From assembly GCF_000400465.1 (NCBI RefSeq), contig NW_008806278.1:310001-374000 (forward strand): DNA of 64,000 nt. The letters are read 5' to 3'. A program made the position numbers and the translations under genes. This document shows, in pieces, positions 10,185 through 21,457 of this stretch. The notes beneath the pieces were generated by a model. It did not search any database and had not been told where the DNA came from. It was given only the letters and a program-made list of their open reading frames with translations. Position 1 is the stretch's first letter; each line of letters starts with the position of its first letter. The DNA is from Wallemia ichthyophaga EXF-994. Taxonomy: Eukaryota; Basidiomycota; Wallemiomycetes; Wallemiales; Wallemiaceae.

Positions 10185-11149
10185 TCTAGTCTGTGGTGTA
10201 TTGTGTTGGTAGTGCTGGAAGAAGCAAAATGTCTTTGTGATCTTTGGCCAAGGATGTTCCAGTCAAAGAATTTTAAGCTTGATCGAGCCATTAAGGGTGG
10301 TGTGGAGCATTAGAACAGGCCCATGCAACCAAAACAAGGGAAATTCTACACAATGCTGGCTCTATTAACAGCCCTAAAACAGCCCTCTCCATCCCCTCCT
10401 CCTTCTCTGCTCCTTCTCTGCTCCTATGCACAGCCACATTCCTGCCCACTAAAATTTTGCAGTGACTTGGAAAGGCTGATGTCATAAAGATCGTTCCATA
10501 GACTTATCGTGAGACTTGCGAGACTTACAGCTGTGTACTGGCCTGCTGCGCAAGGCACTAGCCGATTAATGCAGCCTACACCTCAAGATGGGTGCGGAAA
10601 TATAAATCACAGGAAACTGACAGCGCGGAGCATACGTCAATTTACATAAGTAATTGAAATACACAAAGCTAAAGTTTAATTCACTTGCACAGCTCATTCT
10701 TTGCTTGCCCACTTGCGCACTGATCTGCTTATACTCATACATCTCCTCAGGATATACTAAAATACCCTGAATCTTGTATTACGTAATTATCAATTTCGCG
10801 ATTTGTTATCGGGATTCCGAGACAAGTGTGTGCTCGAATTATTTGTTTTGTCTCTGAGCTCCGATAGATCGGTGGATGCGACTGGAGTGGCTGGTTCACG
10901 AAATTGTTTCTCTATATTAACATACTGCACTGCGTCCTTGTGTAAAACTAGTAACGTCAAAGCTGTTCCTAGTCGAACTTTCTCTCTTAGATTAGCTTAG
11001 ATTCCTTATCATGTATATCTTATGGCTTATGAGTGCTTTACAGACTGCGAAACTTATGGCTTTTATGTAAAACTTGTGGTATTATAAGCCATGACACGCG
11101 TGACCTCCACCTTCCTTCCAATCGCACTCATTCTCACTCTCACTCTCGA
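10185..11149 (+). other. Long divergent intergenic region between C2H2 factor and lipase genes
   Basis: About 965 bp, the second longest gap in the window. It separates two start codons, so it must contain both promoters. It includes a tandem 11-bp direct repeat (CCTTCTCTGCT twice from about 10401) in a CT-rich stretch, and a second CT-rich tract (CTCACTCTCACTCTCG) just before the lipase start, as seen upstream of many fungal genes. No coding region or RNA gene is recognised. Confidence 0.5.
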
Positions 11150-12100
11150 ATGGGCGATATTCAAATTCACACTAGCTGGGTTTGTGTCGATGATGGCGTA
11201 GAGCTCTACAGTAAGACGTACACGCCTACCCACCCCAAAGCACTCATTTTCTTCGTCCACGGCTTTGTTGAGCATATCGACAGATACACCCACATCTTCC
11301 CGCAATTCGCTGGTGCTGGATATAAGGTATTTGCTTTCGACCAGAGAGGCTTTGGACGCTCAACCCACGAGAAAATCGGCAACCCCAAGCCTGGCCTCAC
11401 CAACTGGAAACTCGCACTTGGAGACATCCAAAACCTTATATTCAAATTCTCCGAACAAAATGTGGGGTTGCCGCTGTTTTTAATGGGCCACTCAATGGTA
11501 TGATAATGTAATTCACAGCGAGCTTTTCTTACACTGCGACAGGGCGGTGGCCTTACGCTTGGTGCTCTGACTCGCAATCCTCACCTCAAATTGCCAGAAT
11601 TGAAGGGCGCGATCGCCATGTCGCCCCTGATAAGACTCACTAAACCACCGCCAAACTTCCTGATTAGTCTCGTGAACAAGTGCAAAGGTATCGTCGGCAG
11701 TTTTACAATTTCTCCAATGATCAATCCTGAGGACAGAACACACGACAAGGTGGTACAGAATGCGATTGAGGAGGATGCTTTGGCTGCTAAGACAGCTACG
11801 CTTGGTGGTGTCTGTGATATGCTGCGTTATGGCTCGCTTTTAATTTCGCAGGACTACAAATTCTACCCTTCTAATGTACCACTACTTATCTCGCATGGTG
11901 ATAGTGATAATCTCAACTCATTCGAGGCTTCCAAACTGTTTATTGACTCGGTCATGGCTAGATCGAAGCAACTCAAGATATACCCCAACGCCAGACACGA
12001 GCTCTTCATGGAAGCAGGTGATCTCAAGTACGAGGTTGTCAGAGATGTAATTACATGGCTCGATGGCGTCCTCGGTGTGCCTGAAGCATCTAAATTGTAA
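11150..12100 (+). CDS. YJU3: Monoacylglycerol lipase-like alpha/beta hydrolase
   Basis: Predicted serine hydrolase of the monoacylglycerol lipase (Yju3/MGLL) family, which releases fatty acid and glycerol from monoglycerides at lipid droplets and membranes. Exons 11150-11497 and 11543-12100 give 301 residues. The oxyanion region LIFFVHGFVEHIDRY is typical. The nucleophile elbow GHSMGGG is split by the intron exactly after GHSM. The acid residue lies in LISHGDSDNLN and the His in NARHELFMEA. The start at 11150 (MGDIQIHTSW) fits the family length. The gene symbol is by family resemblance to the yeast gene. Confidence 0.85.
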
Positions 12101-12242
12101 CAAGCAGTAATTGTAATATTCTTGGAAGGCGTGATCGTATATGAACACTACTCTAAATACCCTCGATGTAACAATTTCCAGCCAATAATTGATACTTTTG
12201 AAATCCTTCTCGTCCATACCTTTATTACATCCATCACCGGCT

Positions 12243-13073
12243 ATGTCACATAAGCGAAACCTCAATCTGGCAGAGCTATACAGCATCCAAGGATCAGCTT
12301 GTATAGTCACAGGAGGTGCATCGGGCCTGGGCTATATCGTCTCGCAAACACTCGTCCAGAACGGCGCGAAAACACTTTACATTACGTCACGCAAGGTAGA
12401 TCAGCTGAAGCAAGCCACTCACGAGCTACAGAAGCTGAGCCCCTCGTGTGCTGTCAAGTACATCCCTGCAGACCTCTCCTCGAAAGCTGGCGTTGATGTC
12501 GTCGTGGACCATGTCAAAGCGAGGGAAGAGCGGATCGACATTCTAGTGAATAACTCAGGCGCGACATGGGGCGCAAAGCTTGAAGATTTCCCCGAAAAGA
12601 AAGGCTTTGACAATATAATGGCACTTAATGTGAAAGCAACGTTTTACATGATTGTCGGTTTGGCAGACCTGTTGGCTAAGGGGAAGAGCAACATCGAGCC
12701 AGCGCACGTTGTGAACGTGTCATCTGTGGCCGGAGTGGTTACGAGTGCTCAATCTGGTGGACTTGTATCGCCAGATGCGGGCTCGTGGTCTTACGGCGCT
12801 AGCAAGGCAGCTCTCAATCATCTCACCAAGACGCTCGCACAGACTCTGAGCAGGAAACATATCATGATCAATGCTGTGCTGCCTTCTGTGTTTGAAACGC
12901 GTATGACTCGCCACGCCGTCGCGGATCACATGGACGAACTCCTGTCTAGTCAGCCCACAGGCCGCCTAGGACAGGACAGCGACATTGCTGCAACCCTTCT
13001 CTTCTTGGTGAGCAGGGGCAGCTCGCATGTCACTGGTAATCTTATCGTGCTCGATGGCGGCTCGACATTGTAG
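12243..13073 (+). CDS. Short-chain dehydrogenase/reductase
   Basis: Single-exon SDR of 276 residues. It has the NAD(P)-binding motif TGGASGLGY, an N-N-S-G motif (LVNNSGATWG), a catalytic Ser region VNVSSVAG, the YGASK active-site Tyr and Lys, and a C-terminal GNLIVLDGGSTL. The Arg in the first beta-strand loop (SRK) suggests NADPH. The sequence order is like 3-oxoacyl reductases of the RhlG/FabG type, but the substrate is not fixed by the motifs. Start at 12243 (MSHKRNLNLAEL) is preferred over the longer frame from 12189, which adds a hydrophobic leader not seen in the family. Confidence 0.8.
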   Translation: MSHKRNLNLAELYSIQGSACIVTGGASGLGYIVSQTLVQNGAKTLYITSRKVDQLKQATHELQKLSPSCAVKYIPADLSSKAGVDVVVDHVKAREERIDILVNNSGATWGAKLEDFPEKKGFDNIMALNVKATFYMIVGLADLLAKGKSNIEPAHVVNVSSVAGVVTSAQSGGLVSPDAGSWSYGASKAALNHLTKTLAQTLSRKHIMINAVLPSVFETRMTRHAVADHMDELLSSQPTGRLGQDSDIAATLLFLVSRGSSHVTGNLIVLDGGSTL

Positions 13074-14422
13074 ATCACCAATGCAAATACCGAAGAAGTA
13101 AGTGTATTCTTGAATTAATGTATATCATTCTCGAAATTCGGGTGTAATTTTCACCTATGACGTATTCGTCATAGCACCGCAACGACTGGAAACCTGAGAA
13201 ATCTGGATATCGTTTGTAGCAGGTTTCTTCACGAGCCATTCAAGAGTGCGCCTATAGTATGTAGCATTGTATAGCGCTCGGTGCTCGTCAAACCAGATGT
13301 GGCATGTCGCAGGGAGCGTAATTTGGTTGCTTGAAAAGCTCTTTAGACAATATCCTGCCTTCCACTACTCCAACGTGGCCTAAATCACCTTCACACCCGC
13401 ATTATTTGAAATCTCGAAATGCATCAGGTGAAAAGCCAAACCCCAATTTCAGAGTTGGCCTGACCCCCTCGTTTCTTTAAATTAAGTGTACCCAATAGGC
13501 GTGGGATGATCCGGTATGACAGTACTTTTTCCCTGGAGCCATATTTGAGTCCTGTAGACGCTACTTGTCGGAAACGTAAATCGCGTCGACAAGGTTGATC
13601 ACTCAATCTTTCTGGGTTCTTGGGGTCTCTATAAGTCCGAGAAATTTTATGCATCAATTCCTTGCCTAGAATCCTCCATACACATCCTATGCGTAGTAAA
13701 GAGTGATGTCGGATTGCAACTTTTGAACATCCTACAGTGCGCGATTGAATCCTCAGGGATATAAATCTGGCATTATCTTATAAAAAGTATTCGGGGCTGT
13801 TTGTGAAGTAATTTTATTCGGAGATCATTAAAACTCGTAAATCAGTCATCTGAGATTAGATAGTTGATATGGGCGAGATCCAACTCGTTGAATATCTAGC
13901 GGAGAGTCGAGAAAAGATTTATTTGGAATGCTAAAGGCTGTATGAAAACGATGATTATTCTGAAATGTTCAAACTGCCAGTATACGGCTTCGCTGAGTTC
14001 AACCTTGCACTTTTTTGGCCATTTGCAGAGTGATCTGAATATATCTATTTTGATAAGTTCTTACGCCTTATTAAAATTGTTTATGGACTGTTAAACCCCT
14101 CTGCTATCTCTTAGACTCGTTTTGAGGTATGTGATGCGAATCCGAATTGCAACTTAATGATAGAAGAATAAGATAAAACAAAAAGGACGAAATTCAGCAG
14201 AAAATCGAAGCGTTTGCTTTATTACTCATCCCTGTCTGCTCAAACGCGTGGGCAACGCACCTGCAAACATTTCACACCACGCGGGGAAAGCAATGCTATG
14301 GAAACCTCATTTTACACTTTTAACACGGTGAAAGATGAATTTTCTACGTTACAAGTTACACCTATCTATTTTATCAACTGCTTTCGTCAATCCGGACGTT
14401 ATTTTAGTCGTTATAAGTTTGA
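13074..14422 (+). other. 1.3-kb stretch without a recognisable gene
   Basis: The longest featureless region in the window. All open frames are short and lack family motifs; the longest (13657-13424, minus) has an unremarkable basic composition. No tRNA, terminal repeat or transposase remnant was recognised. It lies between two convergent genes (SDR and Mpv17-like), where a long promoter is not needed. That makes a decayed gene, a non-coding RNA or an old insertion possible. Nothing stronger can be supported. Confidence 0.5.
13155..13174. repeat. Perfect 8-bp inverted repeat with 4-nt loop
   Basis: CTATGACG-TATT-CGTCATAG, 80 bp after the SDR stop codon. It could form a small hairpin in the 3' UTR, and each arm contains TGACG/CGTCA, the core of a CRE-like site. 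Either role is inference. Confidence 0.5.
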
Positions 14423-15343
14423 TTACCTGGCAACGCCAACTAATTCGGCCTTAGAGAATTCACCGGTTGGCTTTTGTTCCCATCGGTGCTTAGTTGGAGT
14501 TTTTTCTATCGTAACTGGAGATGGGACTTCTTCTGGTGCCTTCTTAGAGTTGAGGTTGCTGAGGTATAATGTCCACAAGACACCACATGAAGCGGTAAAT
14601 GGTACTCTGAAGCTTAAAGGAGCTTAGCAAGGATGCTTTCATAACCATATCCACTTACGCCAATGGACAGAATCGGAAGTTAACCAATTGGATCAAAGGC
14701 CAAACCTTCCAATTTGCAAGGATTGCTGGGAGGAACAGGTCTTCGTACTTGTTTTTTAACTCTCTAAGGGACTTCCCTTCGAGTACACCAATGGTGCCAA
14801 TGAAAGCGGTAAGCTGAATGTTGTGAGTGTGACGTCATCGGATATGGATGCGACTTACACCGAACGGCGCCCTGTTTGAAGTTTGAGACTGTTATAGGCG
14901 TGTAATCAACCAAAATACTTACATCGCTGACTGATCCACACCGACCCTAGTGAAAAGCATCCTGAGACTTATTGGAGTATGCGGAAGTGCGCCAGGGCCT
15001 TTAAGAGGAAATCTCTTTTCCAAGAACTTGTTCCAGTAGTTGAGAGGAGTTCCCATGGCAGCACCGAAGATAAAGAAGTTTGCAGTTCTTCTTGGGTTCC
15101 ACTTCCGCTGTTGATTATCATCCATTTCTGGCTGTATTGAGGATAAGAAACGCGTGTATAATGTGAATATCGCCTACATTAATAGTTTGTGCGATGGTAT
15201 CTGCCATAGCGGATAGCGAACCGTTTGTTAATGATAGCGTAAGGTTAGGTCTGCGATTGAAGGAGGACTGTGGATTACAAGGAGTAAGATAGGAATAGAT
15301 TAGATTAATGACGAACTTGATAAGCTTTAGCGAACGCTGCCAT
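14423..15343 (-). CDS. Mpv17/PMP22 family membrane protein
   Basis: Integral membrane protein of the Mpv17/PMP22/Sym1 family, found in peroxisome or inner mitochondrial membrane. Six exons (15343-15317, 15267-15178, 15131-14923, 14871-14859, 14813-14659, 14606-14423) join in frame to 225 residues. Family signatures appear in order: LTLSLTNGSLSAMADTIAQT, then WNPRRTANFFIFGAAMGTPLNYW, then RVGVDQSAMAPFG, then PAILANWKVWPLIQLVNF, then VPFTASCGVLWTLYLS. The hydrophilic tail (about 35 residues) is longer than usual. Exon 4 is only 13 nt. The first donor is GTTCGT rather than GTRAGT. The fragmentary ORFs here would make the gene easy to miss. Confidence 0.88.
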
Positions 15344-15472
15344 TTTACTATGTGTTGGTTGTACAGATGCAGGATGGGATGATGACGACGAGTACAAAGT
15401 AAGAAATAAGCTCAGGTTAAGCCAAATTGAAATACAGCTAAAATAGCTTGGTAAAATTCAATTATCTTGTTT

Positions 15473-15478
15473 ACGCGT
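15473..15478. promoter_or_regulatory. MCB-like ACGCGT element upstream of SPA2
   Basis: ACGCGT lies 61 bp before the SPA2 start codon. In yeasts this MluI cell-cycle box is bound by MBF for G1/S transcription, which would suit a bud-growth polarity gene. A single site can occur by chance. Confidence 0.35.
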
Positions 15479-15538
15479 CTGCCACTCTCAAGCACTCAAA
15501 CCACCAACAACAATTCAACTGAGCGATATTGATCGACT

Positions 15539-18000
15539 ATGCACGCAGCCACATCCGGAAATAATACAAATTCACCGAAAGCATCTAGCAGAGAGGATTC
15601 TCGCCGCATTGCTCGCGTACATTTCAACCTTTTATCAGAATTCTTAGACACGCATTTAAGAAAGGAGTCTCACTCTTCTAGAACTTCTGCCAGAGACAAG
15701 CTCACCAGGCTTACGCGTCAGCAATTTCAGGAATTGTCCACCGATGTCTTTGACGAGCTGCAGAGGCGCTTTGACGGCGAAGAAGATTCAACCCCGCGCT
15801 CTAGTAAATCTGACAGCATAGACAAGACTTCTGCAACCCCTTACCTCCCCACAAAAGCCGAATTTCATCCCAAGCGTAACCAGGCCAGGCAAAAACTTGC
15901 AACTCTCCCAAAGACGCGTTTCAAGGATCTGGCTTCCGATGTCTACTTTGAACTTGTTAGGAGATATCCTGAGTTAATGGATGAGCAGGAACAGAAGGTC
16001 GATAAGAACAAGGTCGATGAGCAGCTTGTCGATATGGAAATTGAGTTTGGCGGTGAAAATCTCAACTCTACCGAAAAGCACAACAGCATTCAATCTTCGC
16101 GTAAATCTACAAACAGCTTATCAAACGTCGATCCATTTAGGGATCCAATTGAGCGTAATCATGCCGGTAATGAGGCCTTGTTTGTTCAAAACACAGAATC
16201 TGCGGGCGCAGATCTCAAAAGAAATAGCTCTCTGGCTTCAACATCATCCTTACCATTCACTAAATCGACCCCGAGGCACTCAACCTTATCTGTATCTGTT
16301 CTCCAAGAAAAAAACGAACAGCCAGATCTGCCGCTTCCCCCTACGATAGACCGTAGTCGCTACAGCCACGACGGTCTAAGGGTGGACAGCATAGACGACG
16401 CAGGCGAAAGAAGCACTCGTAGTATTAGCTACAGCTCTGTACCAGACACTAATACCCACATTACCCACCTCGATGTGAGTCTATATCCGACTGCTTACCT
16501 TATCTTTAACACAAACAGTCTTTCGCCAACACAGATTCCCATCAACCATCTATTCCCGAATATGACAATTCAGCAGAGGACTTTGAACCTCCACAATCCA
16601 CTAATCAAAGTCTATCAATCGCACCTGACACTGACAATCATAGTAATCAGCACAAAACGGCTTCTTCATCTTTCTTCAACGACGCTTCACTGAATGATTT
16701 CAAGGAGTCGTTGGAGAATGATATGAGAAATGAATCTAAAAGAGACTTTGTTAGTGACTCTAACAAGAAGGACGTTGAAGAGCACCAAGAACAGCCAGAG
16801 CACCTCGAGCATTCACGGGATGAAAGCCCACCCAGAGAAGAACATGTTGATGGAGGTACTCCGCCACTCTTCTATCCTCCGCCTAGACCCGCAGCAGCAG
16901 CCTCTTCACCTCTTCGCATGGCATTTGATAGCGGTGAAGCAGACAGACTGAAACTCAATTTTGCACATAAGGAGTCAAAGTTTGAGAGAGAAAGGGATGA
17001 ACTTAAGAGTCATGTTGGACGGCTGATAGAGGAGGTCAAAAATCTCAGCGAAAGAGAAGAGTCTCACTATATGGCTGAGGAGCAAAATAGAGATTACATC
17101 CACTCTCTTGAAATACAGCTAAAGGAGCTCAGAGATAGGTTTGGTCTGGTTAAGTCAGAGCTAGATAGGTTCAAGCGTTCGAGTGGGCTGCAGCCGCCAT
17201 TGCCTGATAACAATGCCGCCAATATATCAATAAACGAACATGGTGCAATTGCATTCGAGTCGCTTACAGGGCTGCAGACTGCGATTGATGATCTCATTGT
17301 TGCTGGTAGATCTACATCTCCATCACTCGTCCTGAACGTCATGAAGCCAATCGTCGGCTTTGTTATATCGATACAAAGCGATACTGAAACGTGGCAAAAC
17401 AGCGCTGGAAAGGCAGAAAGGGATCGTATCAATGTACCGAAAGAAAGATTGATCGCTACGCTAGACAATATGATGACAGCGACACACAATCACGCAATGG
17501 GTGGTGGACTTTCGCCAATCTCACTGCTCGATGCTGCAGCGTCTCATGTTGCAATGTCAGCAATAGAACTGGCAAAGCTAATAGGTTTAAGAAGGCCGTT
17601 ATCAGGCTCGACGGATGAAGAGATGGTGGAGGACGAGAATGTTGAGAGATCATGGGATGAGTGCAAGAAAGAAGTCGAGGAGCACTCCAATAAAGTTACA
17701 GCAATGATAGAGCATGTCTTATCCTCTTCCCGACAACACCGCAATACTCGGCTACCAGACTTAAGCAGTTACCTCAACCAAATCATATCAACTACATCGA
17801 CAATAACGATAATATGCCAGCGTGTCAAGGAATCGAATGATATCTATAGGATAGAAACTATAGCCAACAACCTATCAAACTCTAATTCAGTCCTATGTGA
17901 ATACTCGGGAGATGAGATCCTCGAAGGAGATACACGCAAAAGGCTGCTATCGACAATGATATCAGTCGCAAGTAATTTAAAAGATTTAATCAGAGTTTGA
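15539..18000 (+). CDS. SPA2: Spa2-like polarisome scaffold protein
   Basis: Cell-polarity scaffold expected at bud tips and hyphal tips. Exons 15539-16474 and 16519-18000 give about 805 residues. Two N-terminal Spa2-homology/GIT repeats are visible: ARDKLTRLTRQQFQELSTDV near residue 50 and ARQKLATLPKTRFKDLASDV near 120, the second followed by YFELVRRYPEL. The middle is Ser/Thr-rich and disordered, then a coiled coil (from KESKFERERDELKSHV through LDRFKRS), and a C-terminal helical region of about 300 residues like the Spa2 focal-adhesion-targeting-type end. The 44-nt intron is supported by frame continuity. Length is shorter than budding-yeast Spa2 but normal for a basidiomycete. Confidence 0.88.
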
Positions 18001-18188
18001 TGAATTGTAAATTGTGTTATACCCATATAGTATTAAGATTTTCACATTGGAATGAAGTATTCAGACTAGTGCGAAGATGGAACCAAATCGGGCAAGTTAG
18101 TAATATTCGATGAAGCGCTCGTTATCACAGACCAGCAAAAGAAGACCAAACCAAAGTTTGTTTACATACCCTATATCGACAACTTGGG

Positions 18189-20554
18189 ATGAAAAATTTG
18201 GCATCAACGATTCTATTGCTCGCCTTGGCGTGCTATGCTAATGCAGAGATATACGTAAGCTCAAAGATGCTATAAAAATGCACAAACTAATTAGGTACAG
18301 CCAACGACTGCACCAGATGGAACAGTATCTGCCGTTGACAGCGAAAGCGGAGACATAGTCGAGCAAGGCTCGGCGACAGATGGTGGTTCTGACGTAGCAG
18401 GAAAGCTTTTTGGAGCTTTTTCGCTCATAATCGGTCTTATTTTAGCGACGATTGGTCTACGTCAGCGCTGGAGAGTCGGTCCAGGTTTTAACATTGGCTT
18501 GATTGCTGCTATGAGTGAGTAAGGGTGCATGGTCAGACAGTCAACTAATTATGCAGTCATATGGATCGTTTTTATTGACAATATTGGTAGAAATAGCTTA
18601 TCAAACACCGAAAAAGGCTCTGATATCATCATATTTGTTGCAACCGCGGTGTGTGTGATTTGCCAAATTAAACACGGTCTCATAACGCGCGCAGGTGGTA
18701 TTTTTAGTAGTAACGCTAGTGGTTGTTTTAGCACGCGGTGTCAAAGTTGGTCTCGCTCTTTACGCTCCCGTTGGATGTGAGTAGTGCGTTGGTTAGCTAG
18801 TTATTACAATGCTTATGTTTCAAAGTCACCGCTCTCGGTTTTCTTGCAACGCTTTTGATTCCTTCTAAAGCTTCAGAAGATCTATGGCCCCGCGCGCTTC
18901 TTGTTGGTCTCCTGGCTGGTATCGGATTGGCTTCATTCTTTTTCAAACAGACCAGAAGAGCAGGACAGGTATGTGATTGAAGATACACTCAACCACTATC
19001 TAACACGAAATAGGCCCTTGGAATATCTTGGACAGGTCTCTTCTTGTTCTTCTTGGGTATCGACGTTCTTGTTGAATCTCCAGATGGGTTCAGCTTGGGA
19101 CTTCGCAAGTTCTTCGATGGCAATATACACCATTATGTCGTGCGTTGTCATTGCGCTTGTACACTGCTCTGCTTACACCGCGCCAGGAACTTGAACGACC
19201 ATATGAGCTCACAATACCGACAATTGTTATGAGCGTGATTGCTATAGCTTTGGGGCCATTCGTTGCCTTGGCTCAGCACAAACTGCACCCATCGCCAGAA
19301 CACCAATGGGGCACAGATGAAGACACTAATTCTGAAAAACGTTGGACGAAGAATAGTCGCTACAGACCTTCCCTTCCCGCTGCTACAGGAGTGATACACT
19401 ACGGAGGCAGAAGTGAAACAGCATCGACTGCGTCGTCGATGACCTCGGTGAAAAAACCACAAATGTCTCAGAGACCACCACCGCCTGCTCGAGTTAGAAC
19501 TAGGTCCTCAGCTATGACATTTGACAAGGTCGTTGAAAGTCCTCTGGAAGGAGACTTTGAAGGTGTACAGAAGCTGGGATACGCTAGTGGAGCAAGCTCT
19601 GACGACTCGCATGGTAACTCCTCGAACGAAAAGTCGCCTGTCGAGCCTGTTGTGGTTGAATTGAAAGATAGCGAGGCTAAGAAAGACAAGGAGGATGATC
19701 ATATGAAGAAAGAAAATGTGAAGGCTGACGATGTCGAATCTAGTGAGAGTAGTGAAGAAGAAGAACACTCAACATACTCGCATTCGTCGTACTCACCAAC
19801 AAAGCGTGATTTATCGATACTTACGAAATCAAAATCACTCGCTCCGTCTCAGGTACCTTTGTCTCAAGCACAACTAGCGTCTCAAGCACAGCTGGCTCAG
19901 ACACAAGCAGCTCAACTAGCTCAGACGCACGCTCAATTTGCAGATTCTAACAATCAGCTGAGCAGTGGTATTACACCATCTCAATCAATGCCCGAATCGA
20001 AATCGCGCGATCAGTCGCTAGCCTTTTCGCAATCAAACGTCTTCCCAGAATCACAGATATTCTCAACGAGAACAGATTCCATGGAAAAACCATCAGCATC
20101 AGAAGATGCAGCATTGCAAGCAGCAGCAACAGGTGCAAGACAAAGACCAGCGGCACAGAGGACATTTGAGGACCCAGTGCTGTATGACAGCTATGATGCT
20201 ATAAGCAAACTGGAGAGACATTTGTCGATGATAGTCGAAGATAGAGCGACAGAGAATGACCTGATGAGCCAAATGCCAGGATCACCATTCACAGGACCAG
20301 CACCAAGAAGAGAGAGCGTGGCATCGCCAACAAAGTTAGTGGATTCACCCAGTATGTTGACAGAAAGTGCGACATTTTCACCTATACAATCAAACACGAA
20401 TATCAACGGAGTAACGCTAACAGAAGCTTTAACGGATGAACCACGTGACGATAGACTTAAGGAGAGTATGGACGCAGTCAGTTTACATCCTAGTCTAATC
20501 GATGATGACGATTTTAATGTAATTTACAAGTATAGCAACGATAACAAGATCTAG
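18189..20554 (+). CDS. DUF4203/TMEM198-like multi-pass membrane protein
   Basis: Seven exons (18189-18254, 18295-18514, 18557-18648, 18695-18776, 18826-18968, 19014-19139, 19187-20554) join in frame to 698 residues. A signal peptide (MKNLASTILLLALACYANA) is followed by an acidic luminal stretch, then about seven hydrophobic segments from residue 60 to 265. The glycine-rich first segment GAFSLIIGLILATIGLRQRW and the arrangement fit the TMEM198/DUF4203 domain. The last exon supplies a long cytosolic tail: Lys/Glu-rich, Ser-rich (SSESSEEEEHS), then Gln/Ala repeats with SQAQLA and AQLAQT units. Function is unknown in fungi; phosphorylation of the tail is likely from composition only. Confidence 0.75.
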
Positions 20555-20586
20555 AATATATTGTTTCTTTTTGGTGAATAAATAAG

Positions 20587-21366
20587 TTAAAGCAAATCCT
20601 TCCAAGCGTTCTTTTCCTTCTTGATGGACTTTGAGCGTTTGCGTTTGAGTGAGGGGGAGCTACCTCTGCTGCTATCTGGAGTTTCAATTGGAGTTTCAAC
20701 GGGAGGAGGTATATTATTTAATGGAGCAACGGCTGGAGCATTTTGAGCTTGTTGATACTTGAGGAGAAGCTTAACTCTGAAATACTCTTGTATTGACAGA
20801 TTGCTTTTGTTCTTCATCGTTGGAATTTCAGTGGGGGAATTCTCGCGAGAAGGGTCCGCCGTAGATGGTACGGAGCCATTGGCGTCTACACCTAGAATTT
20901 CCCTCATTGCATCCTTATTGAGCTGAGATTTGGCGTTGCGGTACTTGGATCTCGATCTGAGTGGATAAGCGTGAGAGGAGGGGTATAGAGGTATGTACAC
21001 GTACACGTTTTTAGAAGTGGAAGATGGTGGAGGAGTTGGAGTGGGAGTGGGAGTTGCCGTGGAAGTTGCCGCTGGGGAGGAAGCAGCACCACCCTTATTA
21101 AGTTTAGCGAGAATGTTACCAAACTCAAGTCCCCCACTCCAATCATCCTTCTTCTTCATATCAGCGCCAATACCCATGGTATCAAACTTGTAAGAAGACT
21201 TGATAGCGTTCACGTTTCCCTGTTTTGCAGCGCCGAGACCAACTTGAGGATTCCAGCCGCTACTCGCTAACATTTTAAATCCAAATTTATTTTGATCATC
21301 CGCCCACTGGCGATTCCGAGGATCGTCTCGCAGCTTTTGCTTCTCTTTGCGTCCACCGAGGCCCAT
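20587..21366 (-). CDS. PXR1: PXR1/PinX1-like G-patch protein
   Basis: Nucleolar G-patch protein that activates the DEAH helicase Prp43 in rRNA processing and, in yeast and animals, restrains telomerase. Single exon of 259 codons from MGLGGRKEKQK (21366); the frame extends eight codons further but the family begins here. Residues 1-80 match PinX1 closely: NRQWADDQNKFGFKMLASSG, then WNPQVGLGAAKQG and SYKFDTMGIGAD, covering the G-patch. The C-terminus carries the expected Lys/Arg-rich nucleolar signal (KRKRSKSIKKEKN). It is divergent from the GAR-domain gene with 91 bp between starts. Confidence 0.9.
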   Translation of the reverse strand: MGLGGRKEKQKLRDDPRNRQWADDQNKFGFKMLASSGWNPQVGLGAAKQGNVNAIKSSYKFDTMGIGADMKKKDDWSGGLEFGNILAKLNKGGAASSPAATSTATPTPTPTPPPSSTSKNVYVYIPLYPSSHAYPLRSRSKYRNAKSQLNKDAMREILGVDANGSVPSTADPSRENSPTEIPTMKNKSNLSIQEYFRVKLLLKYQQAQNAPAVAPLNNIPPPVETPIETPDSSRGSSPSLKRKRSKSIKKEKNAWKDLL

Positions 21367-21457
21367 GGCAGTTGATAAGAAGCGCTTCAAGGGAAATTAA
21401 ATGGAAAATTTTAAGAAGTTGAGCTTATAGAACAAGTGAAAATAAAGTTGAATATAT

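Noticed and set aside
14214-14627. Plus-strand open frame of 137 codons
   Set aside because: It is antisense to the last exons of the Mpv17-like gene, whose product matches a known family; the plus frame has no motif.
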